Origin: DASPPK01 sp964399235
GTDB lineage: Archaea > Thermoproteota > Bathyarchaeia > Bathyarchaeales > Bathycorpusculaceae
Direction: 5' to 3'
NCBI GenBank assembly: GCA_964399235.1
Contig: CAYNQC010000002.1
Coordinates: forward strand, 7,599-71,598
DNA length: 64,000 bases
This document shows positions 14,966-22,192 of this stretch, piece by piece (the stretch's first letter is position 1; each line of letters starts with the position of its first letter). A program made the translations under genes and the position numbers. Below the pieces are notes generated by a model. That model was given only the letters and a program-made list of their open reading frames with translations. It ran no database searches and was not told the origin of the DNA.

Positions 14966-15131
14966 TTTAAGTTAAAGCGAGGCATGGGTTGGCAGGCGGG
15001 TCGATGGGGTGGAAAGGATTGGCTAGGCGGGGCAGGGCGCGGCAGGGTATGGCGGGGTCAGGCTATCTTCGGATGGGTTTGGCAGGGCTGGGCTGTGGGT
15101 GGCAAGGCGAGGGGTGGTAAGGCCGGGGTTT

Positions 15132-15164
15132 TCTCGGATGTCTTCATTGAGGGCATCCCGGAGA
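15132..15164 (+). repeat. Spacer hairpin A
   Basis: TCTC, then a 10-bp stem 15136-15145 (GGATGTCTTC) with 15149-15158 (GAGGGCATCC), loop ATT, then CG-GAGA which can extend pairing with TCTC. It shares design and flanks with hairpin D, where stem changes are compensated. Confidence 0.75.
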
Positions 15165-15285
15165 GTCAAGGCTGGGGAGGGTCCGCCGGGGTGTTGGCAT
15201 GGGGTGGCTTGGCCCGGTGGGGGCGGGCGTGGCGAGGTATGGTTTGGCATGGGGTGGGGTGGCGAGGCTTGGTGTGGGCTTTCTC

Positions 15286-15310
15286 AAGCTCCTTGCTGTG
15301 CAGGGGGCTT
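15286..15310 (+). repeat. Spacer hairpin B
   Basis: 10-bp stem 15286-15295 with 15301-15310 including two G-U pairs, loop CTGTG, preceded by CTTTCTC and followed by CGGAAA as in hairpins A and D. Stem sequence (AAGCTCCTTG) is unrelated to A, so shape and flanks are kept while sequence differs. Confidence 0.65.
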
Positions 15311-15412
15311 CGGAAAAGGAGTGGCTAGGCGGGGGAAGGCGAGGCGGGGCTTGGCGGGGAGTGCGCAGGCTAGGTTGGGTCTAGGTGCGGTGGGGTTTGG
15401 CTTGGGCTTTTC

Positions 15413-15436
15413 AAGCACCTCCACCCGGGGGTGCTT
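15413..15436 (+). repeat. Spacer hairpin C
   Basis: 10-bp stem 15413-15422 (AAGCACCTCC) with 15427-15436, loop ACCC, preceded by CTTTTC and followed by CTGAGG. Its first four stem bases match hairpin B, the rest differ. Confidence 0.65.
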
Positions 15437-15579
15437 CTGAGGCGGTCTGGTCGGGTGGTGCTGGGCATGGTACGGCTTGTTCCGGGCAGGCTCGGCTTGG
15501 GAAGGCAAGGTCCGGCGCGGCTTGGTGGGGGTAGGCGCGGGTCGGCGGGGTTGGGGCAGGCAAGGGGTGGCGAGGGTTT

Positions 15580-15612
15580 TCTCGGACATCTTCGATGAGG
15601 GTGTCCCGGAAA
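15580..15612 (+). repeat. Spacer hairpin D
   Basis: TCTC, 10-bp stem 15584-15593 (GGACATCTTC) with 15597-15606 (GAGGGTGTCC), loop GAT, then CG-GAAA. Relative to hairpin A, T-A became C-G and G-C became A-T in the stem, so both changes keep pairing. Confidence 0.75.
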
Positions 15613-15776
15613 GCTCGGGCGGGGCCAGGCATGGCCTGGGTGCGGGGAGCGCTGGATTGGCCAGGCGAGGGGTGGTTGGCAATGGAATGGTCCGGCACTG
15701 GCGTGGCAAGCGGGGGCGCGGCGCGGCATGGTGAGGTTGGGGCAGGCGGGGGCTGGGTAGGCATGGCATGGGTTTT

Positions 15777-16028
15777 ATGAGAAAGAAATTACAGTTTCCA
15801 GTTCCTCCTAAGTACGATCTGACGACAGACCCACAGGACGGCAAACGACCTTACCGGTTTTGCGTTGATGGTATCCCTATGGTGGTCTGGTTGGGCGCCA
15901 AATTGGATGATCCCCTGGTCCGCTTGATGTTGGCCGGCGAGGAGCACCGAGGGAAGAGAGTAACCTTTGACGAGCCCCGGCAGGGTTGGCCAAAGCTTGA
16001 TTCAATACCTGAGTATCATGGCAAGTGA
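15777..16028 (+). CDS. Small hypothetical early protein
   Basis: 83 residues from ATG 15777, preceded by GGGTTTT. Contains RPYRFCVDGIPMVVWLGAKLDDP and a basic EEHRGKRVTF segment; mixed alpha/beta. Isolated between two G-rich spacers. No family recognised. Confidence 0.65.
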   Translation: MRKKLQFPVPPKYDLTTDPQDGKRPYRFCVDGIPMVVWLGAKLDDPLVRLMLAGEEHRGKRVTFDEPRQGWPKLDSIPEYHGK

Positions 16029-16088
16029 CAGGCTAGGCGAGGCAGGGGGAGGTCGGGGCTGGTTTGGGACGGCGTGGCTGGGTGAGGT
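16029..16088 (+). repeat. G-rich pentamer-like spacer 4
   Basis: About 60 bases of GG-unit sequence from the stop of one small gene to GAGGTTTTTATG of the next. Confidence 0.75.
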
Positions 16089-16092
16089 TTTT

Positions 16093-16269
16093 ATGCTAGT
16101 GAAGGACTTTATTAAGTTGCTGGAACAGTGCCCACAGGAGTCTGTGGTTGTGCTGGAGGATCGTGATGGCGACCAGGTTTCTGATATAGCTGTCACACTC
16201 AAAGGGCCGGCTGAGTACATCAAAAGCGATGGGCCGGTGGTGCTTATCCATATAGATTTTTCCTGGTGA
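16093..16269 (+). CDS. 58-residue hypothetical early protein
   Basis: From ATG 16093 with GAGGTTTTT in front: MLVKDFIKLLEQCPQESVVVLEDRDGDQ..., a small alpha/beta protein of the kind found in many phages (MTVKELIxxLxxxpxdxxVvv pattern). The C-terminus is VVLIHIDFSW. Function unknown. Flanked by G-rich spacers on both sides. Confidence 0.65.
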   Translation: MLVKDFIKLLEQCPQESVVVLEDRDGDQVSDIAVTLKGPAEYIKSDGPVVLIHIDFSW

Positions 16270-16480
16270 GGCCCGGCAAGGGATGGCAAGGGGTGGCTGG
16301 GCAAGGTTCGCCGAGGAGTGGCGCGGGCCGGGATGGGCGGGCGTGGGCGGGCGGGGTAGGGCATGCTAAGGTGGGGCCGGGATAGGCCGGGTGGGGCCTG
16401 GCAGGGCCGGGGATGGTCGGGACCGGCAGGGCCGGGGATGGGTGGGTGAGGTATGGTTTGGCATGGTTTTTATTTGAGGG
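16270..16480 (+). repeat. G-rich pentamer-like spacer 5
   Basis: About 210 bases of GG-unit sequence (GGGCGGGCGTGGGCGGGCGG and similar), ending before TTGAGGGGGAGCAAGCA, which holds the ribosome site of the next gene. Confidence 0.8.
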
Positions 16481-16490
16481 GGAGCAAGCA

Positions 16491-16757
16491 ATGACGGACG
16501 CGATCGGGATGTACATGAAAGATGACCGACGCCCGCAGGTTGATATCGCAGGGGGCGATCGCCGCTGTGCGAGTTGTCGGTATTGGTCTGCGACGCTATC
16601 CCGCGCTGTGGGCTCCAGGGCTGTCCAGGCCGTTTGTTTAGCGCCGGACGGGCCACACTTTGAGACGTGGTGCTTTCCAACTCAATGGTGCCCTTCCTGG
16701 GCTCCTGGTGAGCCCGTGGACACGCCGACTTTTGAGGCAATTGTGTTTCCAGGTTGA
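16491..16757 (+). CDS. Cysteine-containing small early protein
   Basis: 88 residues from ATG 16491 behind GGGGGAG. Four Cys in CASCRYW, VCLAP and CFPTQWCP spacing plus several Trp suggest a zinc-bound fold, resembling small phage proteins with CxxC...C..C that report on cell or DNA substrates. No function can be assigned. Confidence 0.65.
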   Translation: MTDAIGMYMKDDRRPQVDIAGGDRRCASCRYWSATLSRAVGSRAVQAVCLAPDGPHFETWCFPTQWCPSWAPGEPVDTPTFEAIVFPG

Positions 16758-16938
16758 CGGTTTGGTGAGGCAAGGTTGGGCTGGGGTAGGTCCGGTATGG
16801 CCAGGCTGGGATGGGCAAGGTGAGGGAAGGAAAGGCCAGGCCAGGTTGGGCAGGGGAGGGAGAGGCTCGGGTTGGTATGGTAGGGGGAGGCGTCGGCAAG
16901 GTCAGGATGGGGCGGGCTCGGGTAGGTGTGGCGAGGTT
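16758..16938 (+). repeat. G-rich pentamer-like spacer 6
   Basis: About 180 bases, GG units throughout (GGGCAAGGTGAGGGAAGGAA), running into GGCGAGGTTTTATG of the next gene. Confidence 0.8.
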
Positions 16939-16940
16939 TT

Positions 16941-17315
16941 ATGAATTACGAATCGGTTGATCCGGGTTTCAAGAGTCGGGCGGATTTTTGGGTCGGTATC
17001 GGTCCTGGGGCCGAGTGGTTGGGGTCCGTATGCCACGATGGCGGGCAATGGCAATACCCGAGTATGGGCTTGCTGCCGCTGACCAGTGAACAGGATTACC
17101 GGCAACGGGTTACAACTATCCTCCAGAACGATCCGCTGGCGAGTATGCCCTCGGATGGCTGGCCATGGCCTTGGCCAAGCTCACAGGACACAGATTTTGT
17201 ATATTCCTGGCATGACGGATGCGTACAACTCGAAAAGCGTAATGATTGGCCAGATATGTCCGACAGGCGTTCCGCTGTTTTGGGGCCGAAGTCGGGGATT
17301 TATGTTGTTGATTGA
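16941..17315 (+). CDS. Hypothetical early protein, last of the rightward early operon
   Basis: 124 residues from ATG 16941 preceded by GCGAGGTTTT. Trp-rich (SDGWPWPWPSS), with a central LPLTSEQDYRQRVTTILQND helix. No known family. It closes the rightward early block; the following spacer separates it from the convergent leftward module. Confidence 0.6.
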   Translation: MNYESVDPGFKSRADFWVGIGPGAEWLGSVCHDGGQWQYPSMGLLPLTSEQDYRQRVTTILQNDPLASMPSDGWPWPWPSSQDTDFVYSWHDGCVQLEKRNDWPDMSDRRSAVLGPKSGIYVVD

Positions 17316-17650
17316 GCTACGGTTTGTGGAGACAGGCTCTAGCCCGGCTCGGCTGGGCAGAGAAAGGGGTGGCGTGGTGTGGCTGGCTGGGGTCCGGCAG
17401 GGCTCGGCGGGCGTTGGCTTGGTAGTCAGAGGCTGGCAGTGGTAATGACTGGCTTGGCACGGCGTGGCAGGGCCAGGTGGGGACGGGCAAGGGGTGGTAC
17501 GGCGGGCTCCGGCAAGGCGGGGTCAGGCAGGGATGGGCGAGGCGCGGACGGGTATGGTGCGGGGGTGTAGGGTCAGCAGAGGTTAGGTGTGGCCTGGTCG
17601 GGACGGGTATTGGCTGGCAAGGTCTGGGCTGGCAAGGTCTGGTATGGCAA
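17316..17650 (+). repeat. G-rich pentamer-like spacer 7 (3' end of early operon)
   Basis: About 330 bases of GG-unit sequence after the last early gene, with no coding sequence. Its orientation (G on the + strand) follows rightward transcription. It ends near a strong C7/G7 hairpin at 17658. Confidence 0.8.
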
Positions 17651-17657
17651 TGATTAA

Positions 17658-17684
17658 CCCCCCCACGGATGGGGGGGCTCCGTG
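17658..17684. terminator. Hairpin between convergent operons, possible terminator
   Basis: C7 (17658-17664), loop ACGGAT, G7 (17671-17677). An alternative stem CACGGA (17664-17669) with TCCGTG (17679-17684) overlaps it, so the two are mutually exclusive. Followed by GTTTGTCTGG, only a weak T-run. Position between convergent operons suggests termination. Confidence 0.45.
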
Positions 17685-17696
17685 TTTGTCTGGTTG

Positions 17697-17960
17697 CTAG
17701 GTGGTAGCGCTGGCCTTAGCATCAAGCAATTTCAAAACCCTGCACAAAACATACGCCTGACCGCCGGCAATGTGGCCATCACCGTAGATCGGATGCCCTG
17801 GAATCTCGCCCTCCCAGTCCAGGGTGAAGGGATTTTTCCAAGCGCGGCCTAGCAGGTCGCCACCGACCTTGGAGCGCACAATCCATTCCCTGCTGTAGTA
17901 GTTGAGACTCAGGTCGAGCCCTAGCTCAGTTGCTTCGTCAATGATCGCCTTAATTTTCAT
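17697..17960 (-). CDS. Hypothetical protein, last gene of the leftward accessory module
   Basis: 87 residues, start overlaps the previous stop. Begins MKIKAIIDEATELGLDLSL; central Trp/Gly-rich segment and a helical C-terminus. No family recognised. Confidence 0.65.
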   Translation of the reverse strand: MKIKAIIDEATELGLDLSLNYYSREWIVRSKVGGDLLGRAWKNPFTLDWEGEIPGHPIYGDGHIAGGQAYVLCRVLKLLDAKASATT

Positions 17961-18157
17961 ACATGTCTCCGAATGGCCAAGTGGGCCTCGTCAATGTTCT
18001 CTTGGGGGCAGCCTTCCAGGTCCGGCAGCACTTCTTCGAGTGCTTCCAGGATGGTTTCGCTGTAGCGGGGGCTGTCCAGGTCTACCAGGCTGTTGCAGGC
18101 CAGGTCTGAACGTCCGCGCCGACGGCGCCCGGGGGGTGCATAGGGGTCTTCGTTCAT
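17957..18157 (-). CDS. Small hypothetical protein
   Basis: 66 residues with a basic N-terminus (PPGRRRRGR) and a helical acidic C-terminal half (TILEALEEVLPDLEGCPQE). Overlaps both neighbours by 4 bases. Function unknown. Confidence 0.6.
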   Translation of the reverse strand: MNEDPYAPPGRRRRGRSDLACNSLVDLDSPRYSETILEALEEVLPDLEGCPQENIDEAHLAIRRHV

Positions 18158-18450
18158 AACTTATCCAACCTTTCCAGAGGCTCGACAGGGGTTTCGGCAT
18201 CCTTGATGGCTGTCCAGGCAGCATCAAATAGCTCGGCTGGCATCTCGTCTGTGCGCTCCCCCCACCATTCCATAATCCCGCGCAAGGCATTCAATAGGGG
18301 TGATATGTCTCTGGCGAAGTAGTGGATACACTCCAGGCGCAGCTCAGTGCGATGGGTCTCATTCAGGCGGTCCCAAAGCCTTTTTCCGATAGCATGGAAC
18401 TCCCGCACCTTTTCGTCTGGGTCTGGTGAAAAATAGATCTTGTATTTCAT
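18154..18450 (-). CDS. MKY-type small protein (paralogue group)
   Basis: 98 residues from ATG 18450, behind GGAGCGTAACAAC. The start MKYKIYFSPDPDEKVREFHA resembles the starts of the two neighbours at 18888-19265 and 19458-19817, suggesting a small family. Helical C-terminal half. The longer frame to 18522 lacks a ribosome site. Function unknown. Confidence 0.65.
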   Translation of the reverse strand: MKYKIYFSPDPDEKVREFHAIGKRLWDRLNETHRTELRLECIHYFARDISPLLNALRGIMEWWGERTDEMPAELFDAAWTAIKDAETPVEPLERLDKL

Positions 18451-18523
18451 GTTGTTACGCTCCGCTAAGGGCTCGAAATTGAGCCAATCGGTAGCCAGCG
18501 CACTGACTACCTGTTGGGTCAAC

Positions 18524-18640
18524 TCAGTACTTCCAATAAGTCCAGGCCTTGCCGCGCATCTTCCTGGTTAGATGTGGATTGGCAAACCCCCCTTCCGCGT
18601 ACCAGGCTTTGCGTGACATTCGCTGCCATCCAGTTCTCAT
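18524..18640 (-). CDS. 38-residue basic peptide
   Basis: ATG 18640 follows GGAGTAAGTC closely and encodes MRTGWQRMSRKAWYAEGGFA..., rich in Trp, Arg and Lys, ending WTYWKY. The good ribosome site and fit between its neighbours support a real gene despite its size. A basic, Trp-rich peptide could bind nucleic acid or membrane; function unknown. Confidence 0.65.
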   Translation of the reverse strand: MRTGWQRMSRKAWYAEGGFANPHLTRKMRGKAWTYWKY

Positions 18641-18643
18641 GAC

Positions 18644-18883
18644 TTACTCCTTGGGTGGTGAGGGCAAGTCTGCCCAGTGGGTGACTCGGGTGGTGATGTC
18701 CCAGCGCTCGCTGTCGGCGGTGTACCAGCAGCAAGGAAAGTCGGAATCAACTTCCTCGTAGGTGGCGACGATCATCTTCTCGGTGCCTGCCAGGTAAACC
18801 AGTACCGGCCTGCTGGCGGGCCAGAAATACTCACTGCAGAACATTTGCGGCGGATCAGTTGCTGCGATATGCCAGATAGTCAT
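18644..18883 (-). CDS. Small hypothetical protein
   Basis: 79 residues starting with AAGGAGTAACCCC-ATG. Aromatic-rich beta-type sequence (EYFWPASRPVLVYLAGTEK, CCWYTADSERWD). No family recognised. Confidence 0.65.
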   Translation of the reverse strand: MTIWHIAATDPPQMFCSEYFWPASRPVLVYLAGTEKMIVATYEEVDSDFPCCWYTADSERWDITTRVTHWADLPSPPKE

Positions 18884-18887
18884 GGGG

Positions 18888-19265
18888 TTACTCCTTCACC
18901 ATGAAGATTATTGCGCGGGCCTCGGCAACCAGATGCTCAGGGAGGGCTTCACCATAGCCGGTGATGATCTTCTCCAGGCAGTCGAGAAAGGCCGGGGCAT
19001 AGGGGCGTAAGCGCTCTTCAGGGGATAGCCACCCTACATGCTCACGCTTGGCTGGCTGGGTGCGGCCTTCGGTAACGCTCCAGATACTGATCCGGTTCAC
19101 TTCCAGGCCGCCGGACGTGTCAAAGTCAAGCTGACTTGACTGGTCAGGGGCATAGATCATATCAAGGGCGATCGCTAGGGCGGCGGCTGGGTTATCAGCG
19201 TGGATAACCTCGGCGGCCTGCCCCACATTGGCATCAAAATAAGCTTGGTATTTCATGGGGTTCAT
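18888..19265 (-). CDS. MKY-type small protein, paralogue of 19458-19817
   Basis: 125 residues. ATG 19265 (MNPMKYQAYF) has GGAGTAAGG before it; an internal ATG at 19256 matches the paralogue start. MKYQAYFDANVGQAAEV..ADNP aligns with the MKYTVYFQANVGQASDE..ADNP of the gene two positions upstream, and both end in a helical EARAI/EAKTLI segment. Tandem duplication with divergence is likely. No known domain; small Asp-rich alpha/beta protein. Confidence 0.7.
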   Translation of the reverse strand: MNPMKYQAYFDANVGQAAEVIHADNPAAALAIALDMIYAPDQSSQLDFDTSGGLEVNRISIWSVTEGRTQPAKREHVGWLSPEERLRPYAPAFLDCLEKIITGYGEALPEHLVAEARAIIFMVKE

Positions 19266-19267
19266 CC

Positions 19268-19456
19268 TTACTCCTTGATTTGTGGGAATGCGCTGCGCAG
19301 GTAGCGGATCAGGGCGGTGGCGACCTCTTCATCCAGGTAGATGTAGTGGGTGCCATTCTCGCGCTCGGTCCACATGCACAGATCACCTCGGGCGGCGTTG
19401 ATATACACCCCATCACCCAGATAGGTAGGTGGTGCTGGTACTTGGTTCTCGGTCAT
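19268..19456 (-). CDS. Small hypothetical protein
   Basis: 62 residues from ATG 19456 behind AAGGTG. Contains YLGDGVYINAARGDLCMWTEREN and a helical C-terminus (EVATALIRYLRSAF). This pattern recurs in phage small proteins of unknown function. Sits between the two paralogues of the MKY group. Confidence 0.65.
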   Translation of the reverse strand: MTENQVPAPPTYLGDGVYINAARGDLCMWTERENGTHYIYLDEEVATALIRYLRSAFPQIKE

Positions 19457-19457
19457 G

Positions 19458-19817
19458 TCATTCACCTTGAGTGAGTAAGCCGATCAGCGTCTTGGCCTCA
19501 GCGATTAAGTAGGCGGGCAGGGGCATGGTGGGGGAATACTCGTCAATGACGTTGGTCACCCACTCAAGTAGCAGAGGCGCGCTTTGGCGTAGTAGCTCGT
19601 CCGGGTTCACCCACTCGGCAGCATGCTGCCCATTGGCATCGAATACGGTGATGACATTGGTTTCCGCGTGGTCGCTGTCGTCAAAATCCATCTCATATTC
19701 AACCATGTCATCAAGGGCAAGCTGACGGGCAGCAAGGATAGCCAGCTCGGGGTTGTCGGCTTCGATCTCATCGCTGGCTTGCCCGACGTTGGCCTGAAAA
19801 TAAACGGTGTACTTCAT
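19458..19817 (-). CDS. MKY-type small protein, paralogue of 18888-19265
   Basis: 119 residues from ATG 19817, with AAGGAGTAACCCC in front. MKYTVYFQANVGQASDEIEA opens the shared N-terminus; acidic middle (YEMDFDDSDHAE) and helical end. A longer frame to 19886 would read through the hairpin leader and is rejected. Function unknown. Confidence 0.7.
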   Translation of the reverse strand: MKYTVYFQANVGQASDEIEADNPELAILAARQLALDDMVEYEMDFDDSDHAETNVITVFDANGQHAAEWVNPDELLRQSAPLLLEWVTNVIDEYSPTMPLPAYLIAEAKTLIGLLTQGE

Positions 19818-19858
19818 GGGGTTACTCCTTACTAGGTCAGGGCTCAATTGTCCTGCCA

Positions 19859-19886
19859 ATGCCCCCCAGCGGGTGGTGAGGGGCAT
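19859..19886 (-). promoter_or_regulatory. Intergenic hairpin element 1
   Basis: ATGCCCC/GGGGCAT arms around a TCACC-type loop, just after the DUF932 stop and before an AAGGAGTAACCCC-ATG. One of five similar post-stop hairpins in this module. Confidence 0.55.
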
Positions 19887-19897
19887 GGACTGTGCAA

Positions 19898-20704
19898 CTA
19901 GGCGGCTTTAAGTTCGGCCATTTTTTCGGTCATGGTCCAGAGGGCGCGGTTCAGGCTGACGGTAGCGTCCACGGCCTTGATGGCACGAGTATGGGTGCGC
20001 TGGCCATTGGCGTTGAGCCCTCGAATACCACCCTTCATCAGGTTTTCCTGCAACTTCTGAAAGGTGACCCACAGGCTATTGTCGCGGTCCTCGCGGCGGC
20101 GAACACTCAGCAGGCTGGCGGGCTCAATCGGGGCCTTATCACCCCAGCGCAATTCCACGGCGGCCTCAGCCATAACGGTCTGTTCTTGGTGCGTCAGTTG
20201 CAGTGCCTGAAAGTTGTCTACCTGAGCAGCAATGCGGGGCAAGTCATGGACCACCTCGCAAGTACCCTCGATAACAGCCTGCTCGGCGTTACCTGCATGG
20301 CGGCGGCGCACCTGCCCAAGGTCGCAGGACTGCACGATCAGGCCGTTAAGACACACGATGCGGAACAGGCCAGCATAAAATTGGTAGCTACCAACACCAT
20401 CATGGCTGTTTACCAGCACCAACTCGGGGATACTGTCGCCGACCATTGGGAGTTCCATGGTGTTGCGGAAGCGCACAATGTGCTTGGTGAATTCTCTGCG
20501 ATCCGCTAGGCGGGTATTGGACTGCTGGGCAGTCACAGGTTGCCAGCCCAGGTCCTGCAGGCACTCCATCATCTCAAGGGTGGAGATGAACTTGTAGCGG
20601 CCACTGGTACGCTCATGGGCATGGTCAGCGAATACGCTGGGGGCGTAGCGCTGCATGGCATTCATGTCCAGAGGGCGAAAAGAAGTGTGGGATTGCATGT
20701 ACAT
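19898..20704 (-). CDS. DUF932-family phage/plasmid protein
   Basis: 268 residues from ATG 20704. DUF932 features are visible: RFRNTMELPMVGDSIPELVLVNSHDGVGSYQFYAGLFRIVCLNGLIV in the centre, and a helical C-terminus. The family is widespread in phages and plasmids, often highly expressed early or in conjugation leading regions; its biochemical role is not established. A longer frame to 20773 reads through the upstream hairpin. Confidence 0.85.
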   Translation of the reverse strand: MYMQSHTSFRPLDMNAMQRYAPSVFADHAHERTSGRYKFISTLEMMECLQDLGWQPVTAQQSNTRLADRREFTKHIVRFRNTMELPMVGDSIPELVLVNSHDGVGSYQFYAGLFRIVCLNGLIVQSCDLGQVRRRHAGNAEQAVIEGTCEVVHDLPRIAAQVDNFQALQLTHQEQTVMAEAAVELRWGDKAPIEPASLLSVRRREDRDNSLWVTFQKLQENLMKGGIRGLNANGQRTHTRAIKAVDATVSLNRALWTMTEKMAELKAA

Positions 20705-20723
20705 GGTAAATCCTCGGGTTGGT

Positions 20724-20742
20724 CCAGGGGCCGATCCCCTGG
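20724..20742 (-). promoter_or_regulatory. Intergenic hairpin element 2
   Basis: Perfect 7-bp arms CCAGGGG/CCCCTGG with a 5-base loop, between the 350-residue protein gene and the DUF932 gene. Same position relative to genes as the other four elements. Confidence 0.55.
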
Positions 20743-20787
20743 GGTGCAAACAACTTAACAAAGGGCGATTCAATTGTAAACAGAAAT

Positions 20788-21840
20788 TTACACAGTTTCC
20801 GAAACTTTCTGCTTAACGCCAAACAATTCAGCTACTTGCGACAGGTAGTTGACATAGTACCGACAAGCTTCTGGGACCTCGGCCAGGTAATCGAAAAACA
20901 GTTGCACAGGGTATTTGCCCGCCGGGTCGAAACCCGCTTTTTGGCAGAACATCAGCACGCCGGACTTGCAGAATTTCAGCTCCCGAACAGTAGCCATTGA
21001 CACCACTGGGCCGGTGTAGTCCTGCATGGCGGCCTTGGTATCTCTGGCCAGGGTATAGTTGCGGATAGCCTCAAGCCTGGTCGCGCCCCTGGCCATGATA
21101 TCGCTACCAACCACGGCATAATCCACGGGCGGAATCAGCGGCTGGCTGTCCAGCTCCAGGGTGCGGATGTACACGCTCACCACCTCTTCAGGGCTGGTGC
21201 ATAGCGTGGTGGTGCTGACGCGCTCCACCCCATAGACAGAATGCCCCTGTATCCTGCGCAGCTTGCTTGACCGGCAGGTCACCGGCACCACGATGCCACT
21301 CTGCACTACGGCATTCATGATGACATTCCTGCCCCAGTGTTCGACCACAACATCCTTGATCTCGATCGCTTTAGTGCTGGGGTTCCAGCGCCGTATGCGC
21401 ACTGCCCTTTCCTTGACTATGGCTTTGGTGGCGTAGTAGGAGCGGTCCAGGCTCGCGTCCTGCCATGGCCATACCCACCATGAACCTACCTTGGCCACGG
21501 CCGGGTCATCGACTCGCAGTTGATGGAGCGGGATGATTTTAATCCTGGCCTCAGCGTTCTCGGTCGGCTTGAAGCCGAGGGCTCGCAGTGGATACCCGGC
21601 GGCAGCATCGCGCTTGCTGGCCTCATAATCGGCTTTCCCGGCGCTAATCTGCCAGGGGCCACGAAGGTAGCGGCAATCACTCTGCATGTTGGTGGCGTGG
21701 GCTGAGGCGGTCTCGTGCAGCAATTTATTGATGAGCTTTAGCTCCGTGATGCCACGCTTGCCACGAGGGCAGTTGAGGACAGCCAGCAGCGCACCGCCTA
21801 GCAGCGCATCAGTACGGGCATAGGTTGGCGTGAACTTCAT
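20788..21840 (-). CDS. Hypothetical 350-residue protein
   Basis: ATG 21840 is preceded by AAGGAGTACCCTG. Long, without low complexity, mixed alpha/beta; segments GGALLAVLNCPRGKRGITEL, WWVWPWQDASLDRSYY and PVTCRSSKLRRIQGHSVYGV. No catalytic signature is recognised. It precedes the DUF932 gene and is the largest unknown of the accessory module. Function unknown. Confidence 0.75.
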   Translation of the reverse strand: MKFTPTYARTDALLGGALLAVLNCPRGKRGITELKLINKLLHETASAHATNMQSDCRYLRGPWQISAGKADYEASKRDAAAGYPLRALGFKPTENAEARIKIIPLHQLRVDDPAVAKVGSWWVWPWQDASLDRSYYATKAIVKERAVRIRRWNPSTKAIEIKDVVVEHWGRNVIMNAVVQSGIVVPVTCRSSKLRRIQGHSVYGVERVSTTTLCTSPEEVVSVYIRTLELDSQPLIPPVDYAVVGSDIMARGATRLEAIRNYTLARDTKAAMQDYTGPVVSMATVRELKFCKSGVLMFCQKAGFDPAGKYPVQLFFDYLAEVPEACRYYVNYLSQVAELFGVKQKVSETV

Positions 21841-21871
21841 CAGGGTACTCCTTGGTTGTGTGGGTCCGTGG

Positions 21872-21895
21872 GAGCCCCCCCAGGGCGAGGGGCTC
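21872..21895 (-). promoter_or_regulatory. Intergenic hairpin element 3
   Basis: GAGCCCC/GGGGCTC 7-bp arms with a TCGCCC-type loop, between the stop at 21904 and the AAGGAG leader of the next gene. Confidence 0.55.
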
Positions 21896-21903
21896 GGGCC
21901 GAC

Positions 21904-22182
21904 CTACGCAGTCATACCGGTTTGCCGGCGAAGTGGCTCCAGGGCCTCAAAGGTGGTGGCAACCTCCGGGGCTCGATCGATCGCCCATATCAGGCACTCC
22001 TCGCGGCTGGCAGTAATCCAGGCTGTCCCGGCGGCACCATGCCAGCCCCGAGCATTCTCGTAGACCACGGTGAGCAGCAGATTGGTGTTGGCATCGCGCA
22101 GTTGGTAAACCGGGCTGTTGACCCCATTCACGGACACGTCAGCAGGGGCGACAGTCAGGGTATAGTTCTCAGGTTTGAACAT
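21904..22182 (-). CDS. Small hypothetical protein
   Basis: 92 residues from ATG 22182 behind GAGGAGTCTGAC. Beta-rich N-terminus (YTLTVAPADVSVNGVNSPVY) and a helical, Arg-containing end. No family recognised. Confidence 0.65.
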   Translation of the reverse strand: MFKPENYTLTVAPADVSVNGVNSPVYQLRDANTNLLLTVVYENARGWHGAAGTAWITASREECLIWAIDRAPEVATTFEALEPLRRQTGMTA

Positions 22183-22192
22183 GTCAGACTCC

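Larger units (their letters stand above)
14966..15776 (+). repeat. Long G-rich pentamer-like spacer 3 (about 0.8 kb)
   Basis: The largest gene-free stretch of the early region. The + strand is dominated by GGCNN/GGNNN units (GGCAGGGCGCGGCAGGGTAT and so on) with extreme G-over-C bias. Four non-repetitive hairpins (15132, 15286, 15413, 15580) are embedded, each following a GG-TTTTCTC-like run. I see no credible protein in any frame; apparent long frames are Gly/Arg/Trp or Pro/Ala low complexity. The last bases GGGTTTT lead into the next ATG. Confidence 0.85.

Noticed and set aside
15284..15844. Pro/Ala/Arg-rich frames in the G-rich spacer (both strands)
   Set aside because: They arise from GG-unit composition; no ribosome sites, no motif, and codon content is low complexity.
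12791..17650. CRISPR array or tandem satellite
   Set aside because: Units are degenerate and 4-6 bases long, without fixed repeats and spacers.
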